Source: JAFNAG01 sp963721405 (lineage in GTDB: Bacteria; Acidobacteriota; UBA6911). Taken from it: a stretch of 64,000 bases of DNA. A program made the position numbers and the translations under genes. The notes beneath the pieces were generated by a model. That model did not search any database and was not told where the DNA came from. It saw only the letters and a list, made by a program, of their open reading frames with translations. Positions 50,083 to 58,907 of the stretch are shown one piece after another; the stretch's first letter is position 1; every line of letters starts with the position of its first letter. The stretch spans positions 496,001 to 560,000 of the forward strand of contig CAVRJA010000014.1 of NCBI GenBank assembly GCA_963721405.1. Reading direction: 5' to 3'.

Positions 50083-51144
50083 TTATACGTCACCCCTCGC
50101 GGATCGGGTCCCGGAATAAATGCGTGCCAGCCAACCCTTTCCCGGTCTGCGCCGCTCGGTGATCCACGCTGCCGCCGTCAGGCAGAAGACTGCCAGGGCG
50201 AGCGGAACCTGGAACTGGTCCTCGAGGTTCTGGTACAACCTCGACTCCAGTTGCTTCTTCTCCATGCGCGACACCTCCTCATAGATCTGGTCCAACTCGC
50301 TTTCGGAAGTACTCGCGCGAAAGTACATCCCGCCGGTCTCGGTCGCAATTTCGGCCAGCGACCGCTCATCCAGCCTGCTGACCACGACCTGGCCATCGGC
50401 GTCCTTGCGATATTCTACTATATCGCCTTTCTGGTCCCGAACCGGTATGGGTCTCCCGTCGGGAGATCCCACACCGACCGCATAAATGATGACCCCTGCC
50501 TCTTTAGCTCTCTCGGCCGCAGTCTGGACCTGCCCCTCGAGGTCCTCGCCATCGGTGAATATGACGAGCACCTTGTATTTCTTCTCCTTTGCGATGAAGG
50601 CCGACGTGGCCGTCTTGATTGCCGCCGCCAGTGATGTCCCGGGGTCGGGAATGACCTCGGTGTTCGCCACGTCGAGAAACAGCGAGGCGGCCCCATAATC
50701 CAGGGTGAGTGGGCACTGCACAGCTGCCGAGCCTGCAAAAGCAACCAGGCCTATACGGTCCCCCCTGAGCCGCCCGATCAGACCGCGGATTTCGCTCTTG
50801 GCTTTCTGGAGCCGGTTTGGCGCCACGTCCTCCGCATTCATGCTATAGGACGTGTCGAGGGCCGCGATGACATCGACGCCGCGGCGCTGCACGGTTTCCT
50901 GGCGCAATCCCCACCGCGGACGCGCCAGGGCAAGGATCGCAAAAGAAAAAAAACCGGCGAGGAGCAGGGCACGCGCCACGGCTTTCCGCCGGCTGAATCC
51001 CCCGGTGAGCCGCGCGACAATCTCGGGGGAGACAAACCTTTCCAGGCGGCGGCGCCTGCGACGGATCGACCACATCAAAAAGGCGATCAGGACCGGAACT
51101 GCCCAGAGCATGTTGAGGTACTGCGGGTAGAAAAAATGCATCAC
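50083..51144 (-). CDS. BatB-like VWA domain membrane protein
   Basis: 353 residues. Two N-terminal helices (LNMLWAVPVLIAFLMW; RALLLAGFFSFAILALA) precede a von Willebrand factor A domain with MIDAS motif DTSYSM (about 89-94), DRIGLVAFAG, TSLAAAI and FTDGEDLEGQ. A final helix (LALAVFCLTAAAWITERR) closes it. VWA proteins of this operon are believed to form a complex with MoxR at the membrane. The gene starts six bases after batA. Confidence 0.92.
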   Translation of the reverse strand: MMHFFYPQYLNMLWAVPVLIAFLMWSIRRRRRRLERFVSPEIVARLTGGFSRRKAVARALLLAGFFSFAILALARPRWGLRQETVQRRGVDVIAALDTSYSMNAEDVAPNRLQKAKSEIRGLIGRLRGDRIGLVAFAGSAAVQCPLTLDYGAASLFLDVANTEVIPDPGTSLAAAIKTATSAFIAKEKKYKVLVIFTDGEDLEGQVQTAAERAKEAGVIIYAVGVGSPDGRPIPVRDQKGDIVEYRKDADGQVVVSRLDERSLAEIATETGGMYFRASTSESELDQIYEEVSRMEKKQLESRLYQNLEDQFQVPLALAVFCLTAAAWITERRRPGKGWLARIYSGTRSARGDV

Positions 51145-51149
51145 GGTTC

Positions 51150-52142
51150 CTAAGGCGCCTTGGCGAAACGGGTGCTGCCGGCAATCACAGCGATGAGCGC
51201 CAGTCCCAGGGCCGGCGCCAGAAGATCGAAGAAACGTTCATCGTAGTGGGTGTACGACTTAACCTCGATCCTGGTTTTTTCCAGCCGCCCGATCTCCTGG
51301 AAGATCTTTTCCAGGGAAGGTTTGTCGGTGGCCCGGTAATAGATTCCTCCGGTCATCTCGGCGATGCGGGTCAGCGAAGCTTCATCGATCTCGACCTGCA
51401 TGTTCACATAAACCTGACCATAGTTGGGATCCTTGATCGGAATTCGGGCTGTGCCATGGCTGCCGATGCCGACGGTATATACCTTTACGCCGAGGGTTCG
51501 GGCGATTTCGGCTGCATCCAGCGGCTGGATCTCGCCGCGATTGTTGACGCCGTCGGTGACCAGGATAATCACCTTGCTCTTCGCCCTGCTCTCGCGCAGC
51601 CGGTTCAAGCAGGTGGCAAGCGCATTCCCGATGGCGGTCCCATCCTCGATCGTGCCGAGTTGGACCTCGTCGAGAACGTTGAGCAGGACCCCGTAATCCA
51701 GGGTCAACGGGCACCGGGTAAACGCTTTCCCGGCAAATACAATCAGTCCGACGCGATCGTGCTTCAGCCCCTCGACAAACTGCTGTACGACCAGCTTGGC
51801 CACGAAGAGCCGGTTGCGCGGTTCGAAATCCTCGGCGGCCATGCTGCCGGACGCGTCCAGGGCCACGATGATATCGACGCCTTCGGTCAGCACTTCCTCC
51901 TCTTCCGTCCCCTCTTGGGGCCGGGCCAGTCCCACAATGCAGAGTGCCAGCGCCAACATGTACATGCCGAACAGCAAGTGCCGGAACCGGACCGTCCACG
52001 GGGGCCGCACTCCCTCCAGGGCTACCGTAGAGGCGAACCGGAGACTTCCTTCCCCCTGCCTCTGACGCCGGCCATGGCGCCAGATCAGGAGAGGAATGAT
52101 CAAGAGGAGGAGAAGAAACCAGGGGTCCGCGAAGTGCAGCAT
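51150..52142 (-). CDS. BatA-like VWA domain membrane protein
   Basis: 330 residues from ATG 52142, whose last base overlaps the previous gene's stop. N-terminal helices (WFLLLLLIIPLLIWRHG; HLLFGMYMLALALCIVGLA) are followed by a VWA domain with MIDAS DASGSMAAEDF, DRVGLIVFAGKAFT, DGTAIGNALA and LVTDGVNNRGE, and a last helix (APALGLALIAVIAGS). BatA and BatB are paralogues; both keep the metal-binding residues. Confidence 0.92.
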   Translation of the reverse strand: MLHFADPWFLLLLLIIPLLIWRHGRRQRQGEGSLRFASTVALEGVRPPWTVRFRHLLFGMYMLALALCIVGLARPQEGTEEEEVLTEGVDIIVALDASGSMAAEDFEPRNRLFVAKLVVQQFVEGLKHDRVGLIVFAGKAFTRCPLTLDYGVLLNVLDEVQLGTIEDGTAIGNALATCLNRLRESRAKSKVIILVTDGVNNRGEIQPLDAAEIARTLGVKVYTVGIGSHGTARIPIKDPNYGQVYVNMQVEIDEASLTRIAEMTGGIYYRATDKPSLEKIFQEIGRLEKTRIEVKSYTHYDERFFDLLAPALGLALIAVIAGSTRFAKAP

Positions 52143-53248
52143 CAGGAAACTCCTGCGACCGGCGCCACCCCCGAGTGGGAACCCTGCCGCCTCGACCTGC
52201 AATCGGTGAAAACCTGGAAAGCCTGCTGCACTGCGGTCTCCTTTTCAGCCGGGGAAGGAACGTAGCGCGCAAACTTGACCATGTCGCACGAAAGCAGGAG
52301 TGTTTCGATGCGCTCGAGATTCTCCGGGTCAGGGTATGGGCGGCCGGTCGCGGAAGCGCCGGCAAGGGCACCGACTATCTCCGTCGTGGTCTTTTCGACG
52401 GTTTGGGTTTCGTAACTGCTCTCCAGCGCTCTTTTCACGATCTCGGACAACTGAACGTAAAACTCCTTGGCCATTCCCTTTTCCGGGAGGCCCCGCAGGA
52501 TGAGAGCCTTCAGCTCGGATTCGGCAACGTCCAACGGGTCCGCCTCAGGACGGGCCGCAGTTCTTTGCGCGAGTTCCGGGTGGCGCTTCAACCGCCGGCG
52601 AACGAGGAGCAGCAAGAGCGCCAGGACCGGCAGGCCCAGCGCCGTCCACCAAAGCCAGCTGCCGGGTTCCTCGATCTGGGCCTGCCGCTTGAGATCCCTC
52701 AGGTCCGGCTCTTCATGCTCGAGCACGCTCTCGATGAGAATTTTGACTGCCGGGCTCGAAACCTGAAATTCTCTCCCTTCGGGGTCCTTCAATGTGAGAG
52801 TAAGTGGTGGAAAATCGAACTCTCCCGGCTTGTAGGCGGCGACCACAATGCGGACCTGGTGGCGGCCGGTTCCGGATTCCTGCGATCCCGCGGACCTTCC
52901 GGGAACCGGGGCAGTTGCTTTGCCTGGCGCTGGCATGGATGGGACGGACGGTCCTGGATCCACATCCAGAACCGTAAAATCCCCCAGTTCCGGCGGCAGC
53001 GCCGGGAATTGAAGCCGAAAACCGTGCGGCAGGGTGACATCCAGGTCGATTTGGATCGGATCGCCGACCGTGGCTTGAAGCGGTTCCGCCTGGATCCTGA
53101 CCTCGACTCCGGGCAGAGCCTGCGCGGGCGGGGTGCTTTGTCGTACCGCGAGCGATGCCGGAAGCGAGAGCGAGAGCAAAGCGACGATCAGGAGCCGTCG
53201 GGCGCCTACGCGTGGCACTGTGCTGATTCGACTCATCATCGACATCAT
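52142..53248 (-). CDS. Exported BatD-like protein of the MoxR/Bat operon
   Basis: 368 residues from ATG 53248; the frame is open upstream to overlap the DUF58 gene, but the signal peptide (ARRLLIVALLSLSLPASLA) fits the later start. Mature part: a beta domain (VEVRIQAEPLQATVGDPIQIDLDVTLPHGFRLQFPALPPEL), a membrane helix near residue 230 (LWWTALGLPVLALLLLLV), and a cytoplasmic tail with ALILRGLPEKGMAKEFYVQLSEIVKRALESSY. The order is like BatD with a shorter N-terminal region. It probably couples the envelope part to the MoxR/DUF58 complex. Confidence 0.75.
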   Translation of the reverse strand: MMSMMSRISTVPRVGARRLLIVALLSLSLPASLAVRQSTPPAQALPGVEVRIQAEPLQATVGDPIQIDLDVTLPHGFRLQFPALPPELGDFTVLDVDPGPSVPSMPAPGKATAPVPGRSAGSQESGTGRHQVRIVVAAYKPGEFDFPPLTLTLKDPEGREFQVSSPAVKILIESVLEHEEPDLRDLKRQAQIEEPGSWLWWTALGLPVLALLLLLVRRRLKRHPELAQRTAARPEADPLDVAESELKALILRGLPEKGMAKEFYVQLSEIVKRALESSYETQTVEKTTTEIVGALAGASATGRPYPDPENLERIETLLLSCDMVKFARYVPSPAEKETAVQQAFQVFTDCRSRRQGSHSGVAPVAGVS

Positions 53249-53322
53249 GGTTCCTGTTACGACGCCGGACCTGCAAAGTTCGAATTTGACTGCCGGACTC
53301 GATCGTCGAAAATCCAGCGCCG

Positions 53323-54201
53323 TCAACGGTATTTCCGCGCGCGTTCCTCAAAAAAACGCACGAGCGGCACGTCATAGGACTCTGCGGCGTTGATCAGGAC
53401 GTGATCCATCCGATTCGACTGGAACAGCCTGAGCTGTTCACGATGATTACGCTCCCAATTCCCGCGGTACATTTCCCGGACCCTGGCGAGAGAAGTGTCG
53501 ACCCGTGCGACCTCGCCGGTTTCCGCGTCCTGGATTTCCAGGATGCCCACGGCAGGAAGTTCCCGCTCACGCGGATCCACGATCTGAATGATTACCATGT
53601 CGTGCTTCCGGTTGGCCACCTTGAGAGGCTGCTCGAAACCCTGGTCGAGCAGGTCTGTGATCAGGAAGACCACGGCGCGCTTGCGAACGACAAGGTTCAG
53701 GTGCCGGAGCGCCTGCTCGATCCTTGTCCCGTAACGCTCAGGCCGGTAAAAGAGCAGTTCCCGGATCACGCGCAGAACGTGCGTGCTCCCCCGGCGTGGC
53801 GGGATAAACTTTTCCACACGGTCTGTGAAAAGGATGGCGCCCACCCGATCGTTGTTTTTGATCGCGGAAAAGGCGAGCAAAGCGGAGATTTCGGCTGCCA
53901 CTTCCCCCTTGCTCTTCCCGGACGATCCGAAGGCGCCGGAGGCGCTGGCGTCCACCAGCAGCATCACGGTGAGCTCTCGTTCCTCGACGAAGCGTTTCAC
54001 GAATGGATGTCCCGTTCGCGAGGTCACATTCCAGTCGATGGTGCGGATGTCGTCGCCGTGCTGATACTCCCGAACCTCGTCGAACTCCATGCCTCGCCCC
54101 TTGAACACGGAGTGGTACTCTCCTGCCAGGGACTCGTTTACGAGCCGGCTGGTCGAGATCTGAATGCGTCGAATCTTGCGGACGATCTCTTTAGGCAGCA
54201 T
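53323..54201 (-). CDS. DUF58 domain protein
   Basis: 292 residues. LVNESLAGEYHSVFKGRGMEFDEVREYQHGDDIRTIDWNVTSRTGHPFVKRFVEERELTVMLLVDASAS is the DUF58 core with a VWA-like fold; the MIDAS-like segment is DASASGAFGS. It is the standard partner of MoxR ATPases and links them to the VWA proteins. It lies 39 bases after moxR on the same strand, and the next frame overlaps its stop. Confidence 0.92.
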   Translation of the reverse strand: MLPKEIVRKIRRIQISTSRLVNESLAGEYHSVFKGRGMEFDEVREYQHGDDIRTIDWNVTSRTGHPFVKRFVEERELTVMLLVDASASGAFGSSGKSKGEVAAEISALLAFSAIKNNDRVGAILFTDRVEKFIPPRRGSTHVLRVIRELLFYRPERYGTRIEQALRHLNLVVRKRAVVFLITDLLDQGFEQPLKVANRKHDMVIIQIVDPRERELPAVGILEIQDAETGEVARVDTSLARVREMYRGNWERNHREQLRLFQSNRMDHVLINAAESYDVPLVRFFEERARKYR

Positions 54202-54240
54202 TTCAATTGTCAGGCCTGCCGGTCGTTTGCGGCGGCAGAA

Positions 54241-55233
54241 TCAGGGTACTTGTACCGCATCGAAGATCCGGCTGACGATGGATTCTGTGGTGACCTCTTC
54301 CGCTTCGGCCTCGTAGGTCAGAATGATCCGGTGCCGGAGCACATCCATTCCGATGGCTTTGACGTCTTCGGGGGTGACATACCCTCGTCCCTTGATGAAG
54401 GCATGAGCGCGTGCGGCCTGCGCCAGAAAGATGGTCGCCCGCGGGGAGGCCCCGAACTGGATGAGGTCCTTCAGATCAATCTTGAAATCCTGCGGCCTGC
54501 GCGAAGCGAACACGAGTTGAACGATGTAGTCCTTGATCCGCTCGTCCATGTAGACGTCCTTGACTACCCGGCGGACGCGCAGGATATCTGCGGGACTCAC
54601 CACCTTGTCGATCCGGATGGCCTCGTCTCGGGACATCAGGTCCAGGATCTGGCGCTCCTCCTTGATGTCGGGGTAATCGATCTTCAGCTTGAGCATGAAT
54701 CGGTCGATCTGGGCTTCCGGCAGAGGGTACGTGCCTTCCTGCTCGATTGGATTTTGCGTCGCAAGGACGAGGAAAGGCTCCTCCAGCGGGTAAGTGGTGT
54801 CGCCGATTGTGACCTGCCGTTCCTGCATCGCTTCCAGCAGAGCGCTCTGAACCTTCGCCGGAGCGCGATTGATCTCATCGGCGAGCAGGATGTTCGAGAA
54901 AATCGGTCCTTTCCTCGGGTGGAAGGCCCCCTCTTTCGGGTTGAATATCATCGTTCCGATCAGGTCGGCAGGGAGCAGGTCCGGTGTGAACTGAATGCGT
55001 TGGAACTTCGTGTCGACGGCCGAGGACAACGTTTTGACGGCGAGCGTTTTGGCCAGGCCGGGCACGCCTTCGAGAAGGATGTGGCCTCGCGTCAGCAGGC
55101 CGATCAGGAGCCGCTCAACCATGTACTTCTGCCCGACAATGACGCGGTGCACCTCGTCGACCAATTGCCGGACGAAAACACTTTCATCACGGACCTTCTG
55201 ATTGATTTCCTCTATGTGCGCGGCCAGATCCAT
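54241..55233 (-). CDS. moxR: MoxR-family AAA+ ATPase
   Basis: 330 residues. Walker A-like GVPGLAKTL (about 57-65), Walker B LLADEINRAPAKVQSALLEAMQERQVT, sensor 1 ATQNPIEQEGTYPLPEAQIDRFML and the lid with GASPRATIFLAQAARAHAFIKGR. MoxR ATPases act as chaperones that mature metal- or cofactor-containing complexes, or tune envelope stress. First gene of the Bat group, 108 bases after rho. Confidence 0.95.
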   Translation of the reverse strand: MDLAAHIEEINQKVRDESVFVRQLVDEVHRVIVGQKYMVERLLIGLLTRGHILLEGVPGLAKTLAVKTLSSAVDTKFQRIQFTPDLLPADLIGTMIFNPKEGAFHPRKGPIFSNILLADEINRAPAKVQSALLEAMQERQVTIGDTTYPLEEPFLVLATQNPIEQEGTYPLPEAQIDRFMLKLKIDYPDIKEERQILDLMSRDEAIRIDKVVSPADILRVRRVVKDVYMDERIKDYIVQLVFASRRPQDFKIDLKDLIQFGASPRATIFLAQAARAHAFIKGRGYVTPEDVKAIGMDVLRHRIILTYEAEAEEVTTESIVSRIFDAVQVP

Positions 55234-55341
55234 GCGCCCTTTCTAACGCAGCGACAGGCGGCTCGATCCCCCGACCCCGAAGTTTCCGCCATGACGGGCC
55301 GGCCCGGGCGGATCGGGGACGCATTCGCCTGTCGCCGATTC

Positions 55342-56679
55342 TCAGCCCTTGTTGAGGGAATTGAGGAATTCGGAATTGGTGTCGGACTTGCGCAACTTGT
55401 CGAGCAGCAGGTCCATGGCTTCGTCGATGGACAGCGGATTGAGCACCTTGCGCAGAATCCAGATCTTGTTCAGATCGGTGGCTTCGACCAGCAACTCTTC
55501 CTTGCGTGTGCCGGAACGGTTGATGTCGATGGCAGGGAAGATGCGCTTGTCGACCAGCTTGCGGTCGAGGATGATCTCCATGTTGCCGGTTCCCTTGAAC
55601 TCCTCGAAGATGACATCGTCCATGCGGCTGCCGGTGTCGACCAGGGCGGTGGCCATGATCGTGAGGCTTCCTCCCTCTTCGATCTTGCGTGCGGCGCCGA
55701 AGAACCGTTTGGGCTTTTCCAGCGCGTTGGCATCCACGCCGCCCGAGAGAACTTTCCCGCTGGAAGGCACGATCGTGTTGTAGGCGCGCGCCAGGCGGGT
55801 GATGCTGTCGAGAAGGATCACTACATCCTTTTTGTGTTCGACCAGGCGCTTGGCCTTTTCCATGACGATTTCAGCCACCTGCACGTGGCGCGAAGCCGGC
55901 TCATCGAACGTGGAGCTGATGACCTCGCCCTTCACGGATCGTTCCATGTCGGTGACTTCTTCCGGCCGTTCGTCGATCAGCAGCACGATGAGATAGATTT
56001 CCGGGTGGTTGGTGCTGATGGAGTTCGCCAGATTCTGCAGGATCATCGTCTTCCCGGCGCGCGGAGGCGAGACGATCAAACCGCGCTGGCCCTTGCCGAT
56101 GGGCGTAAAGATGTCCATGACGCGGGCGGAGAGATTGTCGCGGGCGGTCTCGAGCCGGATCCTGTCGTGCGGGTAGAGCGGGGTGAGGTTATCGTAGAAT
56201 ATCCGGTGGCGCGCCTCCTCCGGGGGTTCGAAATTGACGGCGTCGACTTTAACCAGCGCGAGGTAGCGCTCCCCCTCGTTCGGCATCCGGATCTGCCCCG
56301 AGACGATATCTCCAGTGCGCAAATCGAATTTTCGGATCTGGGAAGGCGAGATGTAGATGTCGTCCGGACCCGGCAGGTAACTGTAGTCCGGCGATCGCAG
56401 GAAGCCGTACCCCTCGGGAAGCACTTCCAGCACTCCTTCCGAGAAGATGAGCCCGTGTTTTTCCGCCTGTGCCTGCAGGATCGCAAAAATCAGGTCCTGC
56501 TTGGTCAATTTCCCTATGTCGGCGATCTTGTATTTTCTGGCGATCTTGGTGAGGTCTTTGATGTTCAGGGCTTGCAGTTCGCTGATGTGAAGCTGTTCGC
56601 CCTCCTTGTCCAACGCTTCCTGAATTGATATCTTCCGATCTTCTGGCGGACTTGTCGGCTTGGATTCCTTCTCAGCCAT
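55342..56679 (-). CDS. rho: Transcription termination factor Rho
   Basis: 445 residues. The Rho N-terminal domain (LHISELQALNIKDLTKIARKYKI) and OB-fold (GVLEVLPEGYGFLRSPDYSYLPGPDDIYISPSQI) precede the RecA-like ATPase: P-loop PPRAGKTMILQNLA (about 217-230), LLIDERPEEVTDMER, LLDSITRLARAYN and the Q/R-loop GGVDANALEKPKRFFGAARK. CAGGAG lies three to eight bases before the ATG. It ends RNA synthesis on untranslated transcripts in an ATP-dependent way. The length is slightly above E. coli Rho. Confidence 0.97.
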   Translation of the reverse strand: MAEKESKPTSPPEDRKISIQEALDKEGEQLHISELQALNIKDLTKIARKYKIADIGKLTKQDLIFAILQAQAEKHGLIFSEGVLEVLPEGYGFLRSPDYSYLPGPDDIYISPSQIRKFDLRTGDIVSGQIRMPNEGERYLALVKVDAVNFEPPEEARHRIFYDNLTPLYPHDRIRLETARDNLSARVMDIFTPIGKGQRGLIVSPPRAGKTMILQNLANSISTNHPEIYLIVLLIDERPEEVTDMERSVKGEVISSTFDEPASRHVQVAEIVMEKAKRLVEHKKDVVILLDSITRLARAYNTIVPSSGKVLSGGVDANALEKPKRFFGAARKIEEGGSLTIMATALVDTGSRMDDVIFEEFKGTGNMEIILDRKLVDKRIFPAIDINRSGTRKEELLVEATDLNKIWILRKVLNPLSIDEAMDLLLDKLRKSDTNSEFLNSLNKG

Positions 56680-56825
56680 GGGACTCCTGTTGGAAGTAAA
56701 TGCCGATGCGTAATGAGTGTGGTTGCCAATGCAGGAGAAGCTGGATTACGCCGGCGTAGTAGAATTGAAAGATAACGCAAAGAAACGTGAAAGTCCAGAT
56801 CTTGTGGGATTTAAGCGCGATCGCA

Positions 56826-56858
56826 GGAGAACCGCTGCGCCGACCGCAACGGTTCTCC
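56826..56858 (-). terminator. Hairpin after the TPR gene
   Basis: GGAGAACCG(C)TGCG pairs with CGCA(A)CGGTTCTCC, 14 positions with one mismatch and a five-base loop. It sits 22 bases beyond the stop of the minus-strand TPR gene and ahead of rho. No T-run follows, so it may be a weak or Rho-assisted terminator. Confidence 0.55.
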
Positions 56859-56879
56859 CCGTAGCCCGATGAGATCGTG

Positions 56880-57935
56880 CTAGCCGATTCCCAAATCACT
56901 CTTGGCCTTGGCGATCACAGCGTCCAGACCATCGAGAGTGCCGTTGTGCTCCGCCTTCCAGAGATTGTCCAGGTTCTCTTTGGCCTTGGCGGATTGCGCC
57001 TTGCCGAGGACAAACGCCTTGGCGAAAGGCTCGATCGCCCCCTTCTGGTCCTTGCCCTGCCACTTTGCCATTCCGATGTAGTACCAGGCAGTGCAGGCTT
57101 CCTCGCCCTTCGGGGCGAACCCGGTTACCTTCTCGTACAGCTCAATGGCCTTCGGAAAATCCTTCTTCGTGTAGCTCTCCGCCGCCAGCATGCTGTAGGC
57201 AAACGCACGCGTTGCATTCCAGGCCGGTTCCTGGACTCCCGCCGGCACCTTGTCGCCGTAGACCGTCATCACTTCCGTAAGATAATGAAGCGCCTTTTCG
57301 CTGTTTTTCCGCTGCATGTGTATCTGAGCCAGCTGCAGGGCAACACTGTAGGATTTGTCGATGGGGATGTCCGTGACCAGCTTTTCGCCGTAGGCCAGGA
57401 TCTTGTCGGGATTGTTCAGGGTCACGTACAGACCGTACAGGGCGTTCGCCATGTCGAGGGAAGGCTTATCCGCGTAGAGCTTCTCGCCGATCTCCGCAGC
57501 CTTGGCGTAGTTCTTGGCCTGGTAGTAAGCATTCATCTGTAACGAGATGAGGGTTGCATTGCCCGGCGCAGCGGCCTGGAAGGCTTGGATCATGGCAAGC
57601 GCCTTCTGGGCGTCGCCGGCTTTCAGAACGCCCGCCACCACCTCACCATAATACGCAGCGGCGTAGGCAACCGCCCTGATGGCCTTCGGGTGCTCCTTCG
57701 CCCAGGCCAGCAGGGCATCCGCACGTCTCTGCGGATCCGTTTCCTTGGCTTTGATCGCATCGATCGCCACGGAATCCTTGCGGAACATGTAATCCGAGTC
57801 CGGAGGGATTTCGTCTCTCTGAGGCGCTGCCACGCCCAGCATCCGCGCGCCGGCAAATTGAACATGCCCAACGAAAACGCCAAGGCAGACTGCGAGAATC
57901 ACCAATAAAGCCTTCTTGCTCCGAGAACTGGTCAT
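56880..57935 (-). CDS. Exported TPR-repeat protein
   Basis: 351 residues from ATG 57935, with GGAG eight bases upstream. A signal peptide or anchor (KKALLVILAVCLGVFVGHV) is followed by degenerate TPR units across the rest (DALLAWAKEHPKAIRAVAYAAAYYGEV, ISLQMNAYYQAKNYAKAAEIGEKLYAD, ALQLAQIHMQRKNSEKALHYLTEVM, YSMLAAESYTKKDFPKAIELYEKVTGF). Such proteins serve as periplasmic scaffolds. No functional partner is suggested by position except rho downstream. Confidence 0.78.
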   Translation of the reverse strand: MTSSRSKKALLVILAVCLGVFVGHVQFAGARMLGVAAPQRDEIPPDSDYMFRKDSVAIDAIKAKETDPQRRADALLAWAKEHPKAIRAVAYAAAYYGEVVAGVLKAGDAQKALAMIQAFQAAAPGNATLISLQMNAYYQAKNYAKAAEIGEKLYADKPSLDMANALYGLYVTLNNPDKILAYGEKLVTDIPIDKSYSVALQLAQIHMQRKNSEKALHYLTEVMTVYGDKVPAGVQEPAWNATRAFAYSMLAAESYTKKDFPKAIELYEKVTGFAPKGEEACTAWYYIGMAKWQGKDQKGAIEPFAKAFVLGKAQSAKAKENLDNLWKAEHNGTLDGLDAVIAKAKSDLGIG

Positions 57936-58074
57936 AAGCATCACTCCTGCAAAATTAGACCACGTGACATTTGTATTTCTATCGATGGTCCATCGCCACC
58001 CTGCGCCGACCTGCGATCTAGGCCCCTTCATGCTGCAAAGTAGAAGTCAGGTTCTAATGAATTGGGATATCCTG

Positions 58075-58461
58075 TCAAGTCAAATTGGCGTCCGCGGGTC
58101 CAGATTTTTCGAGCAGCCAACGGTTTCCGGGATACCATCGCATTCGCCGCAATTCGTACCGCCCGGCCATCTTGTCGCCGGTGAAAACCAGCAGCAGGCG
58201 ATTCGGCGATACTGAGCGGACCACCACTTCCCCCTTGTCCCACACTCGTGCCCGCCCGGGGCCGAACGCCTCTTCCTCGATGATCGGGCGGCTGACATCC
58301 TCCGGCGACAACCCCTCCCTCTCAATTGCAAGCCGCGTTTCCCCGACTCGGCAGGGCGGTTCCTTCAGCAGGGACCAGGAGCGCACCCGATCATCCTGGA
58401 TCAAACGCAGATCGAAGTGGCTTCGCCCCGCGGCGTGGCGATGCACCACAAAAATCACCAT
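58075..58461 (-). CDS. Stand-alone LigD-type 3'-phosphoesterase domain
   Basis: 128 residues; GAGG precedes the ATG by about 9 bases. The PE-domain motifs are visible: FVVHRHAAGRSHFDLRL (conserved His, His and Asp), SWSLLKEPP and WDKGEVVV. The usual LigD proteins join this domain to a ligase and polymerase for non-homologous end joining; here it stands alone, with no Ku, ligase or polymerase in the window. It should trim 3'-phosphates or ribonucleotides at DNA ends. Confidence 0.85.
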   Translation of the reverse strand: MVIFVVHRHAAGRSHFDLRLIQDDRVRSWSLLKEPPCRVGETRLAIEREGLSPEDVSRPIIEEEAFGPGRARVWDKGEVVVRSVSPNRLLLVFTGDKMAGRYELRRMRWYPGNRWLLEKSGPADANLT

Positions 58462-58580
58462 GTGGTTTCCTCTACCTCAGACTGATGCGCCGTGACGCCA
58501 GGAAGTTGCATTGATTCCTTCGGCAACTGCGCGACGCTTGCCCCGATTTGAAAAATGTGCAAGTATTCTGGCTGATACGA

Positions 58581-58907
58581 ATGGACATCCAAGTGGAATC
58601 AAGCGGCGATCGCCGCATCGTCAGGATCAAGGACAAGATAACTTTCGAGCACTGTCCGCAGCTGCAAAGCCGGCTCGACAAGGTGCTGGAACAGGGCGTA
58701 AACCAGGTCGTCATCGATTTTCGGGATGTTCCGTTCATGGACAGCTCCGGCGTGGGCGAGATTTTGCGTTTGTTCAAGCTCGTGCGTGAACGGAACGGCG
58801 AAGTCGTGCTCATCAACCCAAATGCAAAACTGCGCAATCTGTTTACCATGTACCGCTTCGAAAAATTCATGAAGATCCGCGATTCAGTGGAGGCAGGGCA
58901 GGAATGA
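58581..58907 (+). CDS. STAS-domain anti-sigma factor antagonist
   Basis: 108 residues from ATG 58581; the frame is open from 58548 but the upstream codons are not family-like. The STAS fold is clear: MDIQVESSGDRRIVRIKDKITFEHCPQLQSRLDKVL, then VIDFRDVPFMDSSGVGEILRLFKLVRE with the phosphorylatable Ser in DSSG. It should bind an anti-sigma kinase of the RsbW/SpoIIAB type; none is adjacent. It is coupled to the next gene by a four-base overlap (ATGA). Confidence 0.9.
   Translation: MDIQVESSGDRRIVRIKDKITFEHCPQLQSRLDKVLEQGVNQVVIDFRDVPFMDSSGVGEILRLFKLVRERNGEVVLINPNAKLRNLFTMYRFEKFMKIRDSVEAGQE

Noticed and set aside
53401..56628. A very long (1075-codon) open frame on the plus strand.
   Set aside because: It is exactly antisense to DUF58, moxR and rho, which have complete family motifs. 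High GC in third positions keeps the opposite frame open.
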